Assembly: GCF_002362255.1 (NCBI RefSeq) | Contig: NZ_LPVV01000010.1 | Span: 84,781-148,780, forward strand | Origin: Microbacterium sp. SZ1 | GTDB taxonomy: Bacteria > Actinomycetota > Actinomycetes > Actinomycetales > Microbacteriaceae | DNA length: 64,000 nt | Direction of reading: 5' to 3' | Shown: piece after piece, positions 24,734-32,615 of the stretch | How the letters are laid out: each line of letters begins with the position of its first letter | Position numbering within the stretch: position 1 is the first letter of the stretch | Translations under genes and position numbers: made by a program | Notes under the pieces: model-generated | Databases searched by the model: none | The model's input: only the letters and a program-made list of their open reading frames with translations | Told to the model about the DNA's origin: nothing

Positions 24734-25690
24734 TCATCGACCCGCAGGGAGGGCGAGGAGGCGGGCCGGATTGGCACGCAGCATCCGATCGACGGCCTCG
24801 TCGCCGACGGCCGCACGCAACCGTGGAAGATACCGCTCGCCGAGGTAGGCGAGACCCGGCATGCCGCCGTACGCGATGTAGCGGGTGCGGCGGGCGACGT
24901 CGCCGCCCAGCACCACGCGGTCGAGGGCCCCCGCCGCGACGACCGCCTCGGTCAGGGCGAGCAGCTCGGCATCCGATCGTGTGCGCGGTCGCGCGAACCC
25001 GTCGTATCCGAGGTAGGCGCCGCGTTCCGCGAGCGAGGCGTGCAGCCCGGGGTCCGGGTCGCGGTCGGCGTGGGCCAGCACGACGCGGTCGGCCGGCACA
25101 CCCTCGCCCGCGAGCAGGTCGAGGACCTCGTGCGCGGCGGTGCAGAACTCCAGGTGCACCATGATCGCGGCACCCGTGGCGCGATGCGTCGCGGCAAGGG
25201 CCAGCAACGTCGTGCGCTCGAAGGGACTGATGCGCCAGTAGTCGGTGCCGCCCTTGAGCAGCCCCGCGCGCACGGGGGAGCCGTCGGGTCCGCTCGCACG
25301 CTGACCGACCGGGTCGGCGTCGGCCCGTGGCATCCCCTCGTCGATCTCACGGCTGAACTGCGCGGCGAGCGTCTCGGCATCCGCGGACCGCGTCGGATGG
25401 TCATCGGCGTAGTGCGCCTCGCGGTGCCGTCCGGTCGTCGCGACGATGCGCAGGCGGGTGGAAGCGCTGATCCGCGCGAGTGCCTCGGGGTCGCGGCCGA
25501 GCCCGAACGGTGTCGCGTCGACCATCGCCGCGAAGCCGCTGTCGCGCAGCAGGGCCGCCTCGGCGCCCGAGCGCTCCTCGTCGTCGAGCTCGTCCCCCTG
25601 CAACAGGGGCGACACCTGGAACAGGTGCTCGTGATAGTTCGTCGGGCCGAGCTCCGCCGCGTCGATGTCGCCGAGAACCGTGCGGATCAT
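24734..25690 (-). CDS. Phosphotriesterase-family metallohydrolase (probable lactonase)
   Basis: The 318-residue amidohydrolase-superfamily protein has a complete binuclear site: His20 and His22 (YHEHLF), the bridging Lys146 (LLKGGTD), His179 (MVHLEF), His207 (VLAHADRD) and Asp264 (GGDVARR). Some members of this family open phosphorylated pentono-lactones, which would suit an operon with a FGGY kinase and two dehydrogenases. Its ATG overlaps the stop of the upstream gene (ATGA). Its stop codon lies inside a dispersed repeat (GTCTCGCTCCGCTCGCTC, 24718-24735). The true substrate is unknown. Confidence 0.82.
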   Translation of the reverse strand: MIRTVLGDIDAAELGPTNYHEHLFQVSPLLQGDELDDEERSGAEAALLRDSGFAAMVDATPFGLGRDPEALARISASTRLRIVATTGRHREAHYADDHPTRSADAETLAAQFSREIDEGMPRADADPVGQRASGPDGSPVRAGLLKGGTDYWRISPFERTTLLALAATHRATGAAIMVHLEFCTAAHEVLDLLAGEGVPADRVVLAHADRDPDPGLHASLAERGAYLGYDGFARPRTRSDAELLALTEAVVAAGALDRVVLGGDVARRTRYIAYGGMPGLAYLGERYLPRLRAAVGDEAVDRMLRANPARLLALPAGR

Positions 25691-26631
25691 CGCCGCGCCG
25701 ACTCCGCAGCCTCGGCCAGGCGCTCGACGATCTCGGGAGTGAGGTCGAGTTCGAAGACGTCGGCGACCACCTGCGACCAGCCGTGGATGAAGTAGCGCCA
25801 GCCGTCGACGACGTGCAGTCCTCGCTCCGCTTCCTGCGCGCGGGCCTGGTGCAGGAACTCCAGCGAACCGCGGTAGTTGAACTCCCACACCCAGGCGCCC
25901 TCGGGGAAGACGACGTCGTCGGGCAGGGGCGACCCGGGGCGGTCCTTTCCGAGCCCCGTCGCGTTCACGATCAGCGATCCGGCAGGAGCCGCGGAGACCA
26001 GGGCGGCGGCGTGCTCGACCGTGTCGGTGCGCACGTACTCGATGAACCCGTCGCGGGTGCCGTGCTGGCGATGCACGTCGCGCAGGTGCTCGAGCTTCTC
26101 GTCGTCGCGCGCGGTCACGGTCACGGCCGCCGGAGCGTCAGCCCGCTCGGCGAGCGCCCAGCTGAGCGCTGTGCCCGATCCGCCGGCGCCGAGGATGACA
26201 ACCTCGGCGCCGGTGCGGGCGAAGTGGTCGTGCGGCAGGAAGTCGTTCAGTGCCAGGTCGACCGTGATCGGGTCCTTCGCGCGGCCGATCAGACGGTCGC
26301 CCCGCTTCGAGATGCTCGAGATCTCGGCGCACGACACCGCGAACGGGTCGAGCTCGTCGAAGAGGTCGGATGCCGCGGCGAACACGTTCATCTTGTGCGT
26401 GGTCACGAGGGCCCCGCGGTGGTGCGGGTCGTCGCGGATCTGCTCGACCATGGCCCGGTATTGGGCGGGTCCGGCGTCCATGGGAAGGTCGTGTCCGACG
26501 AGCTCGGTGGTGGGCAGCCCCAGCACCTCGGCCCATCGCGGGAACACCTGCATGATCGACGACGAGCCGGTGCTCACGCCGACGAAGCCCATGTAGCCGC
26601 CGGTCGTGGTGGGGTTCTCGGTGATGGTCAT
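25687..26631 (-). CDS. Shikimate-dehydrogenase-like protein with altered active site
   Basis: The 314-residue protein has an AroE-type architecture: an N-terminal substrate domain and a C-terminal Rossmann domain with VILGAGGSGTALSWAL. The catalytic lysine is retained (Lys80 in LVTTHKMNV), but the usual Pro before it and the GxNTD segment are replaced (RAKDPITVD, about residues 117-125). This argues against housekeeping shikimate synthesis and for a different polyol or hydroxy-acid substrate. It lies in the middle of a carbohydrate operon, 11 bases after the hydroxyacid dehydrogenase gene and overlapping the lactonase gene. Confidence 0.78.
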   Translation of the reverse strand: MTITENPTTTGGYMGFVGVSTGSSSIMQVFPRWAEVLGLPTTELVGHDLPMDAGPAQYRAMVEQIRDDPHHRGALVTTHKMNVFAAASDLFDELDPFAVSCAEISSISKRGDRLIGRAKDPITVDLALNDFLPHDHFARTGAEVVILGAGGSGTALSWALAERADAPAAVTVTARDDEKLEHLRDVHRQHGTRDGFIEYVRTDTVEHAAALVSAAPAGSLIVNATGLGKDRPGSPLPDDVVFPEGAWVWEFNYRGSLEFLHQARAQEAERGLHVVDGWRYFIHGWSQVVADVFELDLTPEIVERLAEAAESARR

Positions 26632-26642
26632 GGTCGCGTCCT

Positions 26643-27599
26643 TCAGGGTCGGGCGGAGACGAGGTGGGCGGGCGTCGAGCCGGCGAGGACGGCGAGCACG
26701 TCGTCGAGCGACATCGAGCCCATGTTGTCGACGGCCTGCGTGGTCTGCGCACCGAGGTGCGGCGTGACGGTGACGCGTTCGGCGAGGTCGGCGGCCAGCA
26801 GCGGGCTGTCGCTCGCGGCCGTGTCACCCGAGAGGGTGTCGGCCGCGTAGGCGCCGAGGCGACCGTCGCGGAGCGCCGCGGCCACGGCATCCTCGTCGAT
26901 GAGATCCGGACGGGCGGTGTTCACGAGCACGGTGCCCGGTCGGATGCCGTCGAGCCGCGCCGCATCCACGAGGGTCTGCCCGCCCGGGGCGTGCAGCGTG
27001 ATGATGTCGGCCGTGCGGAAGAGGTCGTCGAGGGCGATCGGCACGGTGCCGAGCGCGACGATGCGCTCGGGTGCGAGGAACGGGTCGGCGGCGAGCACCG
27101 CGCAGCCGAAGCCGGTCAGACGGCGGGCGACTCCCTGGCCGATGCGCCCGAAGCCGACGATCCCGACGGTGGCAGCGCCCAGCTCGCGTCCGCGGCGGAC
27201 ACTCCAGTCGCCCCGGCGCACGCGACGATCGCCGTCGGCGATGCACCGCAGCGCCGCGAGCATGAGCCCCACCGCGTGGTCGGCGACGGCATCCGCGTTC
27301 GCGCCGGGGGTGTTCGTGACCGGTATGCCGCGTCGCTCGGCCGCCGCGATGTCGACCGCCTCGGTCCCCACTCCGTATCGCGCGATGACCTTGAGGTTCG
27401 GTGCCGCGTCGAGGTGCGCGTCGGTGACGGGTCCGGTGCCGGCGATCCACCCCTCGGCCGCCGCGAGCAGCGGACCGAGCTCGGTGAGCCCGTGGTGCGC
27501 GGGACCGCGGACGATCTCGTGCCCGGCATCCCTGGCGCGCGCCACGAGGTCGAGGTCGCCGTCGGAGAACGACCTGCTGGTGGCGAGGATCACGCCCAT
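26643..27599 (-). CDS. D-2-hydroxyacid dehydrogenase-family protein
   Basis: The 318-residue protein belongs to the phosphoglycerate-dehydrogenase-like family. The NAD-binding GFGRIGQGVA lies at residues 149-158, with catalytic Arg230 (NTARPDL) and His281 (TPHLGAQ). At the position of the usual catalytic Glu, 29 residues after Arg230, there is Asp259 (SGDTAASD), a conservative but unusual change. It probably reduces or oxidises a 2-hydroxy/2-keto acid made in this operon. The ATG overlaps the kinase stop by three bases (27597-27599 and 27599-27601 share base 27599), part of an ATGA junction. Confidence 0.82.
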   Translation of the reverse strand: MGVILATSRSFSDGDLDLVARARDAGHEIVRGPAHHGLTELGPLLAAAEGWIAGTGPVTDAHLDAAPNLKVIARYGVGTEAVDIAAAERRGIPVTNTPGANADAVADHAVGLMLAALRCIADGDRRVRRGDWSVRRGRELGAATVGIVGFGRIGQGVARRLTGFGCAVLAADPFLAPERIVALGTVPIALDDLFRTADIITLHAPGGQTLVDAARLDGIRPGTVLVNTARPDLIDEDAVAAALRDGRLGAYAADTLSGDTAASDSPLLAADLAERVTVTPHLGAQTTQAVDNMGSMSLDDVLAVLAGSTPAHLVSARP

Positions 27600-29131
27600 C
27601 AGACGCTCCCGTCCGCTGCGGAGGGGGCGGCGGCCGGGGCGGCGGAGAGTGCGGCGGCGAACCACGGCGCGAGCGCGTCGTACGCGGCGGCGAAGCGCGC
27701 GTGGCGCTGTGCGTACACGGCGTGCCGCCCGGCATCCGGAGTGAACTCCGCGGTGACCTCGCTCAGCGCGCGGGCGGCCGAGAAGTCGGCGAGGCCGAGT
27801 CCGACGGCGCCGGTCACGGCGGCGCCCAGGCTGTTGGCCTCCTCGACGATCGTGCGGCGGCGGACCGGGACGCCCCAGACGTCGGCGAGGATGCCGAGCC
27901 ACACGTCGCTCTGCGCGCCGCCGCCGACCGCGTCGATGCGGTCGATCGCGGCGCCCGACTCGCGGAACGCCTGGATGCAGGTGAGGAGGTTGAACGCGAC
28001 GCCCTCGAGCACGGCGCGCGTGAGGTGCGCCCTCGTGTGGTGGCGGCCGATGCCGACGAAGGCGCCCCGGGCCGATGGGTCCCAGAGCGGCGACCGCTCG
28101 CCGAGCAGGTAGGGGAGGAAGTAGAGGTCCTCGGTGTCGAGGTCGCCGCCGGCGTCGGCGGTCAACCGGGCGGTCTCGGGGTGCGCGGGGTCCGCGGACA
28201 GGGCCTCGGCGATCCACTGCACCGATGCGCCGCCGGCCTGCATGGTCGCCGTCGGCACGAAGGAGCCGGGCACGACGTTGTCGAAGGTCATGGTGCGCAT
28301 CAGCGGATCGTGCAGCGGGGTGAGGCTCGCGAAGGAGATCCACGACGAGGTGCCGAGGCAGACGTACGCGCCGTCCTCGGGCGCTACGACGCCCGAGCCG
28401 ACCGCCGCGAGCGGACCGTCGCCGCCGCCCATCACGACCCTGGTCGACGCGGGCAGGCCGAGCGCAGCCGCAGCCTCAGCCGTGAGCGCACCGGCGACCG
28501 TCGTCGACTCGAGGATCTCGGGGAACAGCGCCGGGTCGAGGCCGGCGGCAGCGAGCACGTCGGCCGACCACGTGCCCGCGACCTGGTCGTAGGCGTTCGT
28601 GCCCGACGCGTCGGAGCGCTCGGTCGCCAGACGGCCCGTGAGCCGGAAGACGATGTAGTCCTTCGCGACGCAGAAGTGACGGACTCTGGCGAAGACCTCG
28701 GGCTCGTTGTCGCGCACCCACATGATCTTCTCGACCGAGTACGTCGGGTTGAGGCGATGCCCGAGCACCCGGTAGGCGGGCTCGGCGCCGAGGCGCTGCT
28801 CGAGGGTGTGGGTCTGCGCGCCCGAGCGGGTGTCGGCCCAGATGATCGCCGGTCGCACCGGCTCGCCGCGCGCATCCAGCAGCACCGTGCCCATCATCTG
28901 CCCGCTCACGACGAGGCCGACGACCGTCTCGGGGGAGACATCGGCCTTCGCGAGCAGCTTCCTGGTGGCGTCGACGACCGCGCCCCACCAGTCCGCCGGG
29001 TCCTGCTCGGCGATGCCGCCCGCCGCGAAGTGCGCGGGGTACGGGACGGTGACCGCTGTCACGAGGCGCCCGTCGTCGTGGTGCAGCGAGGCCTTGTCGC
29101 CCGTGGTGCCCAGGTCGTGAGCGATGATCAT
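27599..29131 (-). CDS. FGGY-family carbohydrate kinase (xylulokinase-like)
   Basis: The 510-residue kinase shows the N-terminal phosphate motif HDLGTTGDKAS and the catalytic-base region GGGDGPLAAVGSG (Asp238). The C-terminal adenosine motif GGGAQSDVWLGILADV is also present. These define the xylulokinase branch, which phosphorylates ketopentoses or polyols. The substrate is not determined by motif. In an operon with a cupin isomerase upstream it probably phosphorylates the isomerised sugar. The C-terminus is an Ala/Pro-rich tail of about 20 residues. The gene follows the cupin gene by nine bases. Confidence 0.87.
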   Translation of the reverse strand: MIIAHDLGTTGDKASLHHDDGRLVTAVTVPYPAHFAAGGIAEQDPADWWGAVVDATRKLLAKADVSPETVVGLVVSGQMMGTVLLDARGEPVRPAIIWADTRSGAQTHTLEQRLGAEPAYRVLGHRLNPTYSVEKIMWVRDNEPEVFARVRHFCVAKDYIVFRLTGRLATERSDASGTNAYDQVAGTWSADVLAAAGLDPALFPEILESTTVAGALTAEAAAALGLPASTRVVMGGGDGPLAAVGSGVVAPEDGAYVCLGTSSWISFASLTPLHDPLMRTMTFDNVVPGSFVPTATMQAGGASVQWIAEALSADPAHPETARLTADAGGDLDTEDLYFLPYLLGERSPLWDPSARGAFVGIGRHHTRAHLTRAVLEGVAFNLLTCIQAFRESGAAIDRIDAVGGGAQSDVWLGILADVWGVPVRRRTIVEEANSLGAAVTGAVGLGLADFSAARALSEVTAEFTPDAGRHAVYAQRHARFAAAYDALAPWFAAALSAAPAAAPSAADGSV

Positions 29132-29140
29132 GCCCGGAGC

Positions 29141-29743
29141 CTATTCGACGGTTTCGGGAACGGTCGCGGTCGTGTCGTACGGGCGCAGCTCGACACCCTC
29201 TGCCGCGCGGTAGGCGCGGGAGCCCATGCCGTGCTCGAGCACCCATCCGTAGTCGTGGCCGGCGCCGCCCGGGTAGACCGCGAGGAACGCGTAGGGCTCG
29301 TCGCCGGTGTTCACCGAGCGGTGCGCCCAGCCGGGCGGGATGTAGCCGACCGTGCCCGGAAGCATGTCGAGCCACTCGGTGCGCTCGCCGTCGAACATGA
29401 GGAGCCCGCCGCGGCCCGTCAACGCGAGGTAGATCTCGCCCTGGTGGTCGGGGTGCTGGTGGCCCTTCGTCATCCAGAGCTCGCCGGAGGTGTCACCGGG
29501 CATGATCGTCGTGATCGACTGCGGGAGCTCGCGGTCGACCTCGGGGACGGGTGAGCTCGTGACGGTGTATACGACCGGGTTGTCGCCCTCGGCCGCGGCC
29601 TGCCAGGCGCCGTGGTCCAGGAAGAGCCCTTCCAGGTCGGACATTCGACGCGTGAGCGTCGGCCCCTCCGGCGAGAGTGTGAGCTTCTCGGCATCGAACG
29701 CGATCGCCATCGGCGCGATGGGAGGGATGTGGAACTCGGGCAT
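29141..29743 (-). CDS. Cupin-type glucose-6-phosphate isomerase-like protein
   Basis: The 200-residue single-cupin protein has the metal set His95, His97, Glu103 and His141 (GHQHPDHQGEIY and GWAHRSVN), as in the archaeal-type phosphoglucose isomerase. Enzymes of this fold interconvert aldose and ketose (phosphates). The ATG follows GAGGAGC. It is the first gene of the six-gene operon and lies 37 bases downstream of two copies of the CCTGTAATGACAGG operator. Its place before a FGGY kinase suggests it may act on a free sugar rather than on glucose 6-phosphate. Confidence 0.82.
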   Translation of the reverse strand: MPEFHIPPIAPMAIAFDAEKLTLSPEGPTLTRRMSDLEGLFLDHGAWQAAAEGDNPVVYTVTSSPVPEVDRELPQSITTIMPGDTSGELWMTKGHQHPDHQGEIYLALTGRGGLLMFDGERTEWLDMLPGTVGYIPPGWAHRSVNTGDEPYAFLAVYPGGAGHDYGWVLEHGMGSRAYRAAEGVELRPYDTTATVPETVE

Positions 29744-29780
29744 CGGTGCTCCTCGTTGCGGATGCTGCAGTGCATCGCAG

Positions 29781-29817
29781 CCTGTAATGACAGGTCGAGT
29801 GTACCTGTAATGACAAG
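29781..29817. promoter_or_regulatory. Two CCTGTAATGACAGG operators before the cupin-kinase operon
   Basis: CCTGTAATGACAGG (29781-29794, perfect palindrome) and CCTGTAATGACAAG (29804-29817) lie 23 bases apart, just upstream of the leftward cupin gene. They match the sites at 11738 and 20452. The gap to the rightmost neighbour, the esterase stop, is short, so they most likely serve only the leftward operon. Confidence 0.75.
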
Positions 29818-29863
29818 TAGTGTCCATTGCTCATCTGCGCGGGGCTCTCCGCACGGATGCGAT

Positions 29864-30844
29864 TCAGGATGCGGCGCGCAACGCCCTCGCGAGATGGGCG
29901 CGTCCGTGACGGACGGCATCGGCGGTCACGGCATCCCACCCCGGGTATTCGGCGTGCCCGGCGGGGAGGACCGCGAGCTCGAGGTCGCGCGCCGCGTTCG
30001 CGACGCCGAACTGGCCCGGCGGCGGCACGTACTGGTCCCACAGCGCGGCCTCGACCCGCACCGGGATCGCCGCGAAGCCCAGGGTGCTGGACGCGTCGAA
30101 CGGTCGCAGCTGCTCCCGGGCCTCCGGATGCTCCGTGACGTGCGCGCGGACTACCTCGCCGCTGCCGAGGCAGGGCACGGCCAGGCGTTCGTCGTACTGG
30201 CCGAAGCTCGGCACGATGAGCGTCGCGCCGATGAAGCGGTCGTCCCACGGGATGCCGAGGGCGCCGATGCCGCCGCCGAAGCTCTCGCCGACGTAGTACA
30301 GCGGCAGGTCTCCGACGAGCAAGAGGAGCGTGTCGGCCGCGAGCCAGAGATCCCGCGCGCACATTCCGAGGACGTACCGGTCGGGATCGCCGAGCCCCGC
30401 GAGCACGTGCTGCTCGACCGGTTCCGGTGCGCCGACGCCGGCGTTCAGCGTCGGCAGGCCCCTCGCCACGGGAAAGATCGCCGCCGCGTCGTCCGGCACC
30501 CGCGCGAGATCGATCGCGTCACGGCCGCCGTAGCCGTGCGAGTGGACGATCCCCACGCGGGCCGCTTCGGTCGCCGGACCCACGAGCCAGGAGCGGAGGC
30601 GGATGCCGTCGGCGCCGGCGTGCTCGACGATCGAGACGCTGCGCCCGTCGACGGTCGTGGTCGAGAGGGTGCGCGGCGCGGCATCCACCGTCCTCGCCTC
30701 CGCGCGCCAGCGACGCCAGGTGTCGGCGAGGCCGGTCGGCGGCGCGACCGGGGGCACTCGACGCAGCGCGTGCTCGTCGAAGCCGTAGGTGCCGTCGAAC
30801 GCGGCATCCGGGAACCAGGAGTCGTAGGGCGCAGGGAAGGGCAT
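29864..30844 (-). CDS. Acetyl xylan esterase / cephalosporin-C deacetylase-family (CE7) esterase
   Basis: The 326-residue alpha/beta hydrolase has the nucleophile Ser188 in YVGESFGGG, and Asp270 and His297 complete a triad. The HGYGGRD oxyanion region is near residue 103. CE7 enzymes remove acetyl groups from xylo-oligosaccharides and other small substrates inside the cell. There is no signal peptide, so it acts on imported material. This agrees with the surrounding plant-sugar genes. It lies between the cupin operon promoter and the CGNR-type regulator gene and appears to be a separate unit. Confidence 0.85.
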   Translation of the reverse strand: MPFPAPYDSWFPDAAFDGTYGFDEHALRRVPPVAPPTGLADTWRRWRAEARTVDAAPRTLSTTTVDGRSVSIVEHAGADGIRLRSWLVGPATEAARVGIVHSHGYGGRDAIDLARVPDDAAAIFPVARGLPTLNAGVGAPEPVEQHVLAGLGDPDRYVLGMCARDLWLAADTLLLLVGDLPLYYVGESFGGGIGALGIPWDDRFIGATLIVPSFGQYDERLAVPCLGSGEVVRAHVTEHPEAREQLRPFDASSTLGFAAIPVRVEAALWDQYVPPPGQFGVANAARDLELAVLPAGHAEYPGWDAVTADAVRHGRAHLARALRAAS

Positions 30845-30900
30845 GGTCGGGTCGACGTTACCGCCCGGATCACGACCTTCGCTCGAGATCGGGAGGTTCG

Positions 30901-30943
30901 CCCGAGATCAGGACGATGTGTCTGCCATGATCCTGATCTCGGG
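30901..30943. promoter_or_regulatory. Perfect 13-bp inverted repeat upstream of the esterase gene
   Basis: CCCGAGATCAGGA (30901-30913) pairs with TCCTGATCTCGGG (30931-30943) across a 17-base loop. It lies between the CGNR-type gene (ends at 30991) and the esterase start, both leftward. It could be a terminator for the former or a leader/operator for the latter. Partial copies (GAGATCGGGAGG) flank it. Confidence 0.5.
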
Positions 30944-30990
30944 AGGGGATCCTGTTCTGGGGAGCGCCGGGACGGGCGAGGCGGAGCGGG

Positions 30991-31527
30991 TCAGGCCCGG
31001 GCCCGCCGAGCCCGGTACGCGGCGACGGCGTTGCGGTTCGTGCAGGTCGGCGAGCAGAACCGCTTGGACCGGTTGCGCGAGAGGTCGAGAGCGAGCGCCT
31101 CGCACGTGTCGTCGTCGCAGACCGAGATGCGCGAACCCTCGTCGGCGCGGATAACGTCGATCAGCGCCATCGCGGTCTCGATCAGCACGCGCTCGGCCAG
31201 TGGGCGGTCGTCGGCCACGGCGTGCAGGTGCCAGTCGGCCTCGTCGTGGCGTACGAGTCGCGGGGTGAGGCGCGCCTCGGCGAGGGCGGCGTTGACGTGC
31301 TCGGCCATGTCGTCTCGTGGCGCGAGCAGCATGGCGCGCAGCCGAGGGCGGATGCCGCGCAGCGCGGCGAGCTCGGCGTCGTCGCGGTCGAGTCGGCCGG
31401 AGTAGGGGAACTCGGCGAGGAAGCGGTGCTCGTCGTCGAGGGTCTCCAGTGTCTCGGGGTCTTCGGCCGAGTTGACGAGCCAGACGGCTGCGCGGAGCGC
31501 CTCTTCGGTGTCATCGGTGAAGATCAT
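30991..31527 (-). CDS. CGNR zinc-finger / ABATE-domain putative regulator
   Basis: The 178-residue protein has an N-terminal ABATE-type helical domain and a C-terminal zinc ribbon with Cys137, Cys142, Cys158 and Cys162. The motif reads CTNRNAVAAYR rather than CGNR. Such proteins are presumed stress-related transcription regulators. The ATG is six bases after TAAGGT and has no Shine-Dalgarno, so it is likely leaderless. It is divergent from the EamA transporter gene, only 39 bases away, and probably regulates it. Confidence 0.82.
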   Translation of the reverse strand: MIFTDDTEEALRAAVWLVNSAEDPETLETLDDEHRFLAEFPYSGRLDRDDAELAALRGIRPRLRAMLLAPRDDMAEHVNAALAEARLTPRLVRHDEADWHLHAVADDRPLAERVLIETAMALIDVIRADEGSRISVCDDDTCEALALDLSRNRSKRFCSPTCTNRNAVAAYRARRARA

Positions 31528-31528
31528 G

Positions 31529-31558
31529 TTGACACCTTACTCCGTGCGCGAGTACCGT
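31529..31558 (+). promoter_or_regulatory. Promoter of the EamA gene, overlapping the divergent leaderless promoter
   Basis: TTGACA (31529-31534), an 18-base spacer and TACCGT (31553-31558) precede the ATG at 31567 by eight bases. On the other strand TAAGGT (31534-31539) serves the CGNR-type gene. The two divergent promoters therefore interpenetrate within 39 bases. Confidence 0.6.
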
Positions 31559-31566
31559 CACTTCTC

Positions 31567-32556
31567 ATGAGCACTATCACCGATGACCGCAGGGTTGCTG
31601 GTGTGCGCCTCGGCCTACCGCTGGCGATCGCTGCCGCCTTCTCCTTCGGCATGTCGGGCGCCTGGGCGCGCGGACTCATCGACGCCGGGTGGTCGCCGGG
31701 CGCGGCCGTCACCGTGCGGGTGTGGGTCGCCGCGCTCGTGCTGCTGATCCCCGCGATCATGTCGCTCCGCGGGCGGTGGGGTGCGCTGCGCAAGAACGCC
31801 GGGATGGTCGCCGCCTACGGACTCCTCGCCGTCGCAGCGACACAGCTCTGCTACTTCCAGGCCGTCGCCGTGATGGACGTGGGCATCGCGCTGCTCATCG
31901 AGTACACGGCGCCGATCGCCGTCATCCTCTGGCTGTGGCTGCGCCGCGGCGAGAGGCCCAGTCGGCGCAGCGTGATCGGAGCCGTGATCGCCTTCGTCGG
32001 ACTCGTCCTCATGCTCGACATCGTCACGGGCGCCGAGGTCAACGTGCCCGGCATCCTCTGGGCGCTCGCCGCGATGGTCGGCGCCGCGACCTACTTCCTG
32101 CTCTCGGCGAGAGCCGACACGGGGCTGCCGCCGATCGCGCTGGCGGGCGGCGGGCTGCTGCTCGGAGCGGTCGGGCTCACGGTCGCCGGCGTCGTCGGCA
32201 TCCTGCCCCTCGCCTGGACGACCGACGACATCACCTACCGCTTCGGCACCGTGCCCTGGTTCGTCCCCGTGCTCGCGATCGGCCTCATCGCGACCGCGCT
32301 CGCCTATCTGCTCGGTATCGCGTCGACCAGGATGCTGGGCTCGCGCCTCGCCTCGTTCGTCGCCCTGTCGGAGGTCGTCGCGGCGCTGCTGTTCGGATGG
32401 CTGCTGCTCGGACAGCTCCCCGATCTGCTGCAGGCCTTCGGCGGGGCGCTCGTGCTGGTCGGTGTCGTGATCGTGAAGCTGGGCGAGCCCGCGCCGGCGG
32501 GTGCGGACTCTCCCGCCGCTCAGTTGGCACCCGTTGCCGGAATCCGCGAGGAATAG
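31567..32556 (+). CDS. EamA/DMT-family transporter (RhaT/RarD-like)
   Basis: The 329-residue membrane protein has ten predicted transmembrane helices in two EamA repeats, with conserved SFGMSGAWARG in helix 1 and EYTAPIAVILWLW in the first repeat. Members export amino acids, nucleosides or metabolites. The start at 31567 is leaderless-like, eight bases after TACCGT. The last dozen residues (QLAPVAGIREE and the stop) are encoded by a copy of the dispersed 55-bp palindrome. The native C-terminus has therefore probably been replaced by repeat sequence. Confidence 0.87.
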   Translation: MSTITDDRRVAGVRLGLPLAIAAAFSFGMSGAWARGLIDAGWSPGAAVTVRVWVAALVLLIPAIMSLRGRWGALRKNAGMVAAYGLLAVAATQLCYFQAVAVMDVGIALLIEYTAPIAVILWLWLRRGERPSRRSVIGAVIAFVGLVLMLDIVTGAEVNVPGILWALAAMVGAATYFLLSARADTGLPPIALAGGGLLLGAVGLTVAGVVGILPLAWTTDDITYRFGTVPWFVPVLAIGLIATALAYLLGIASTRMLGSRLASFVALSEVVAALLFGWLLLGQLPDLLQAFGGALVLVGVVIVKLGEPAPAGADSPAAQLAPVAGIREE

Positions 32557-32575
32557 CCGCACGAGACGCCAACTG
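32521..32575. repeat. 55-bp palindromic element, third copy, overlapping the EamA stop
   Basis: CAGTTGGCACC at the left and GACGCCAACTG at the right enclose GGAATCCGCGAGGAATAGCC. The EamA stop codon TAG (32554-32556) is within it. A fourth copy begins only 41 bases further on. Confidence 0.8.
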
Positions 32576-32615
32576 AAAGGGGGCTCGTCTCGCGGTGTGG
32601 GGGGTGCCCCTCGTC

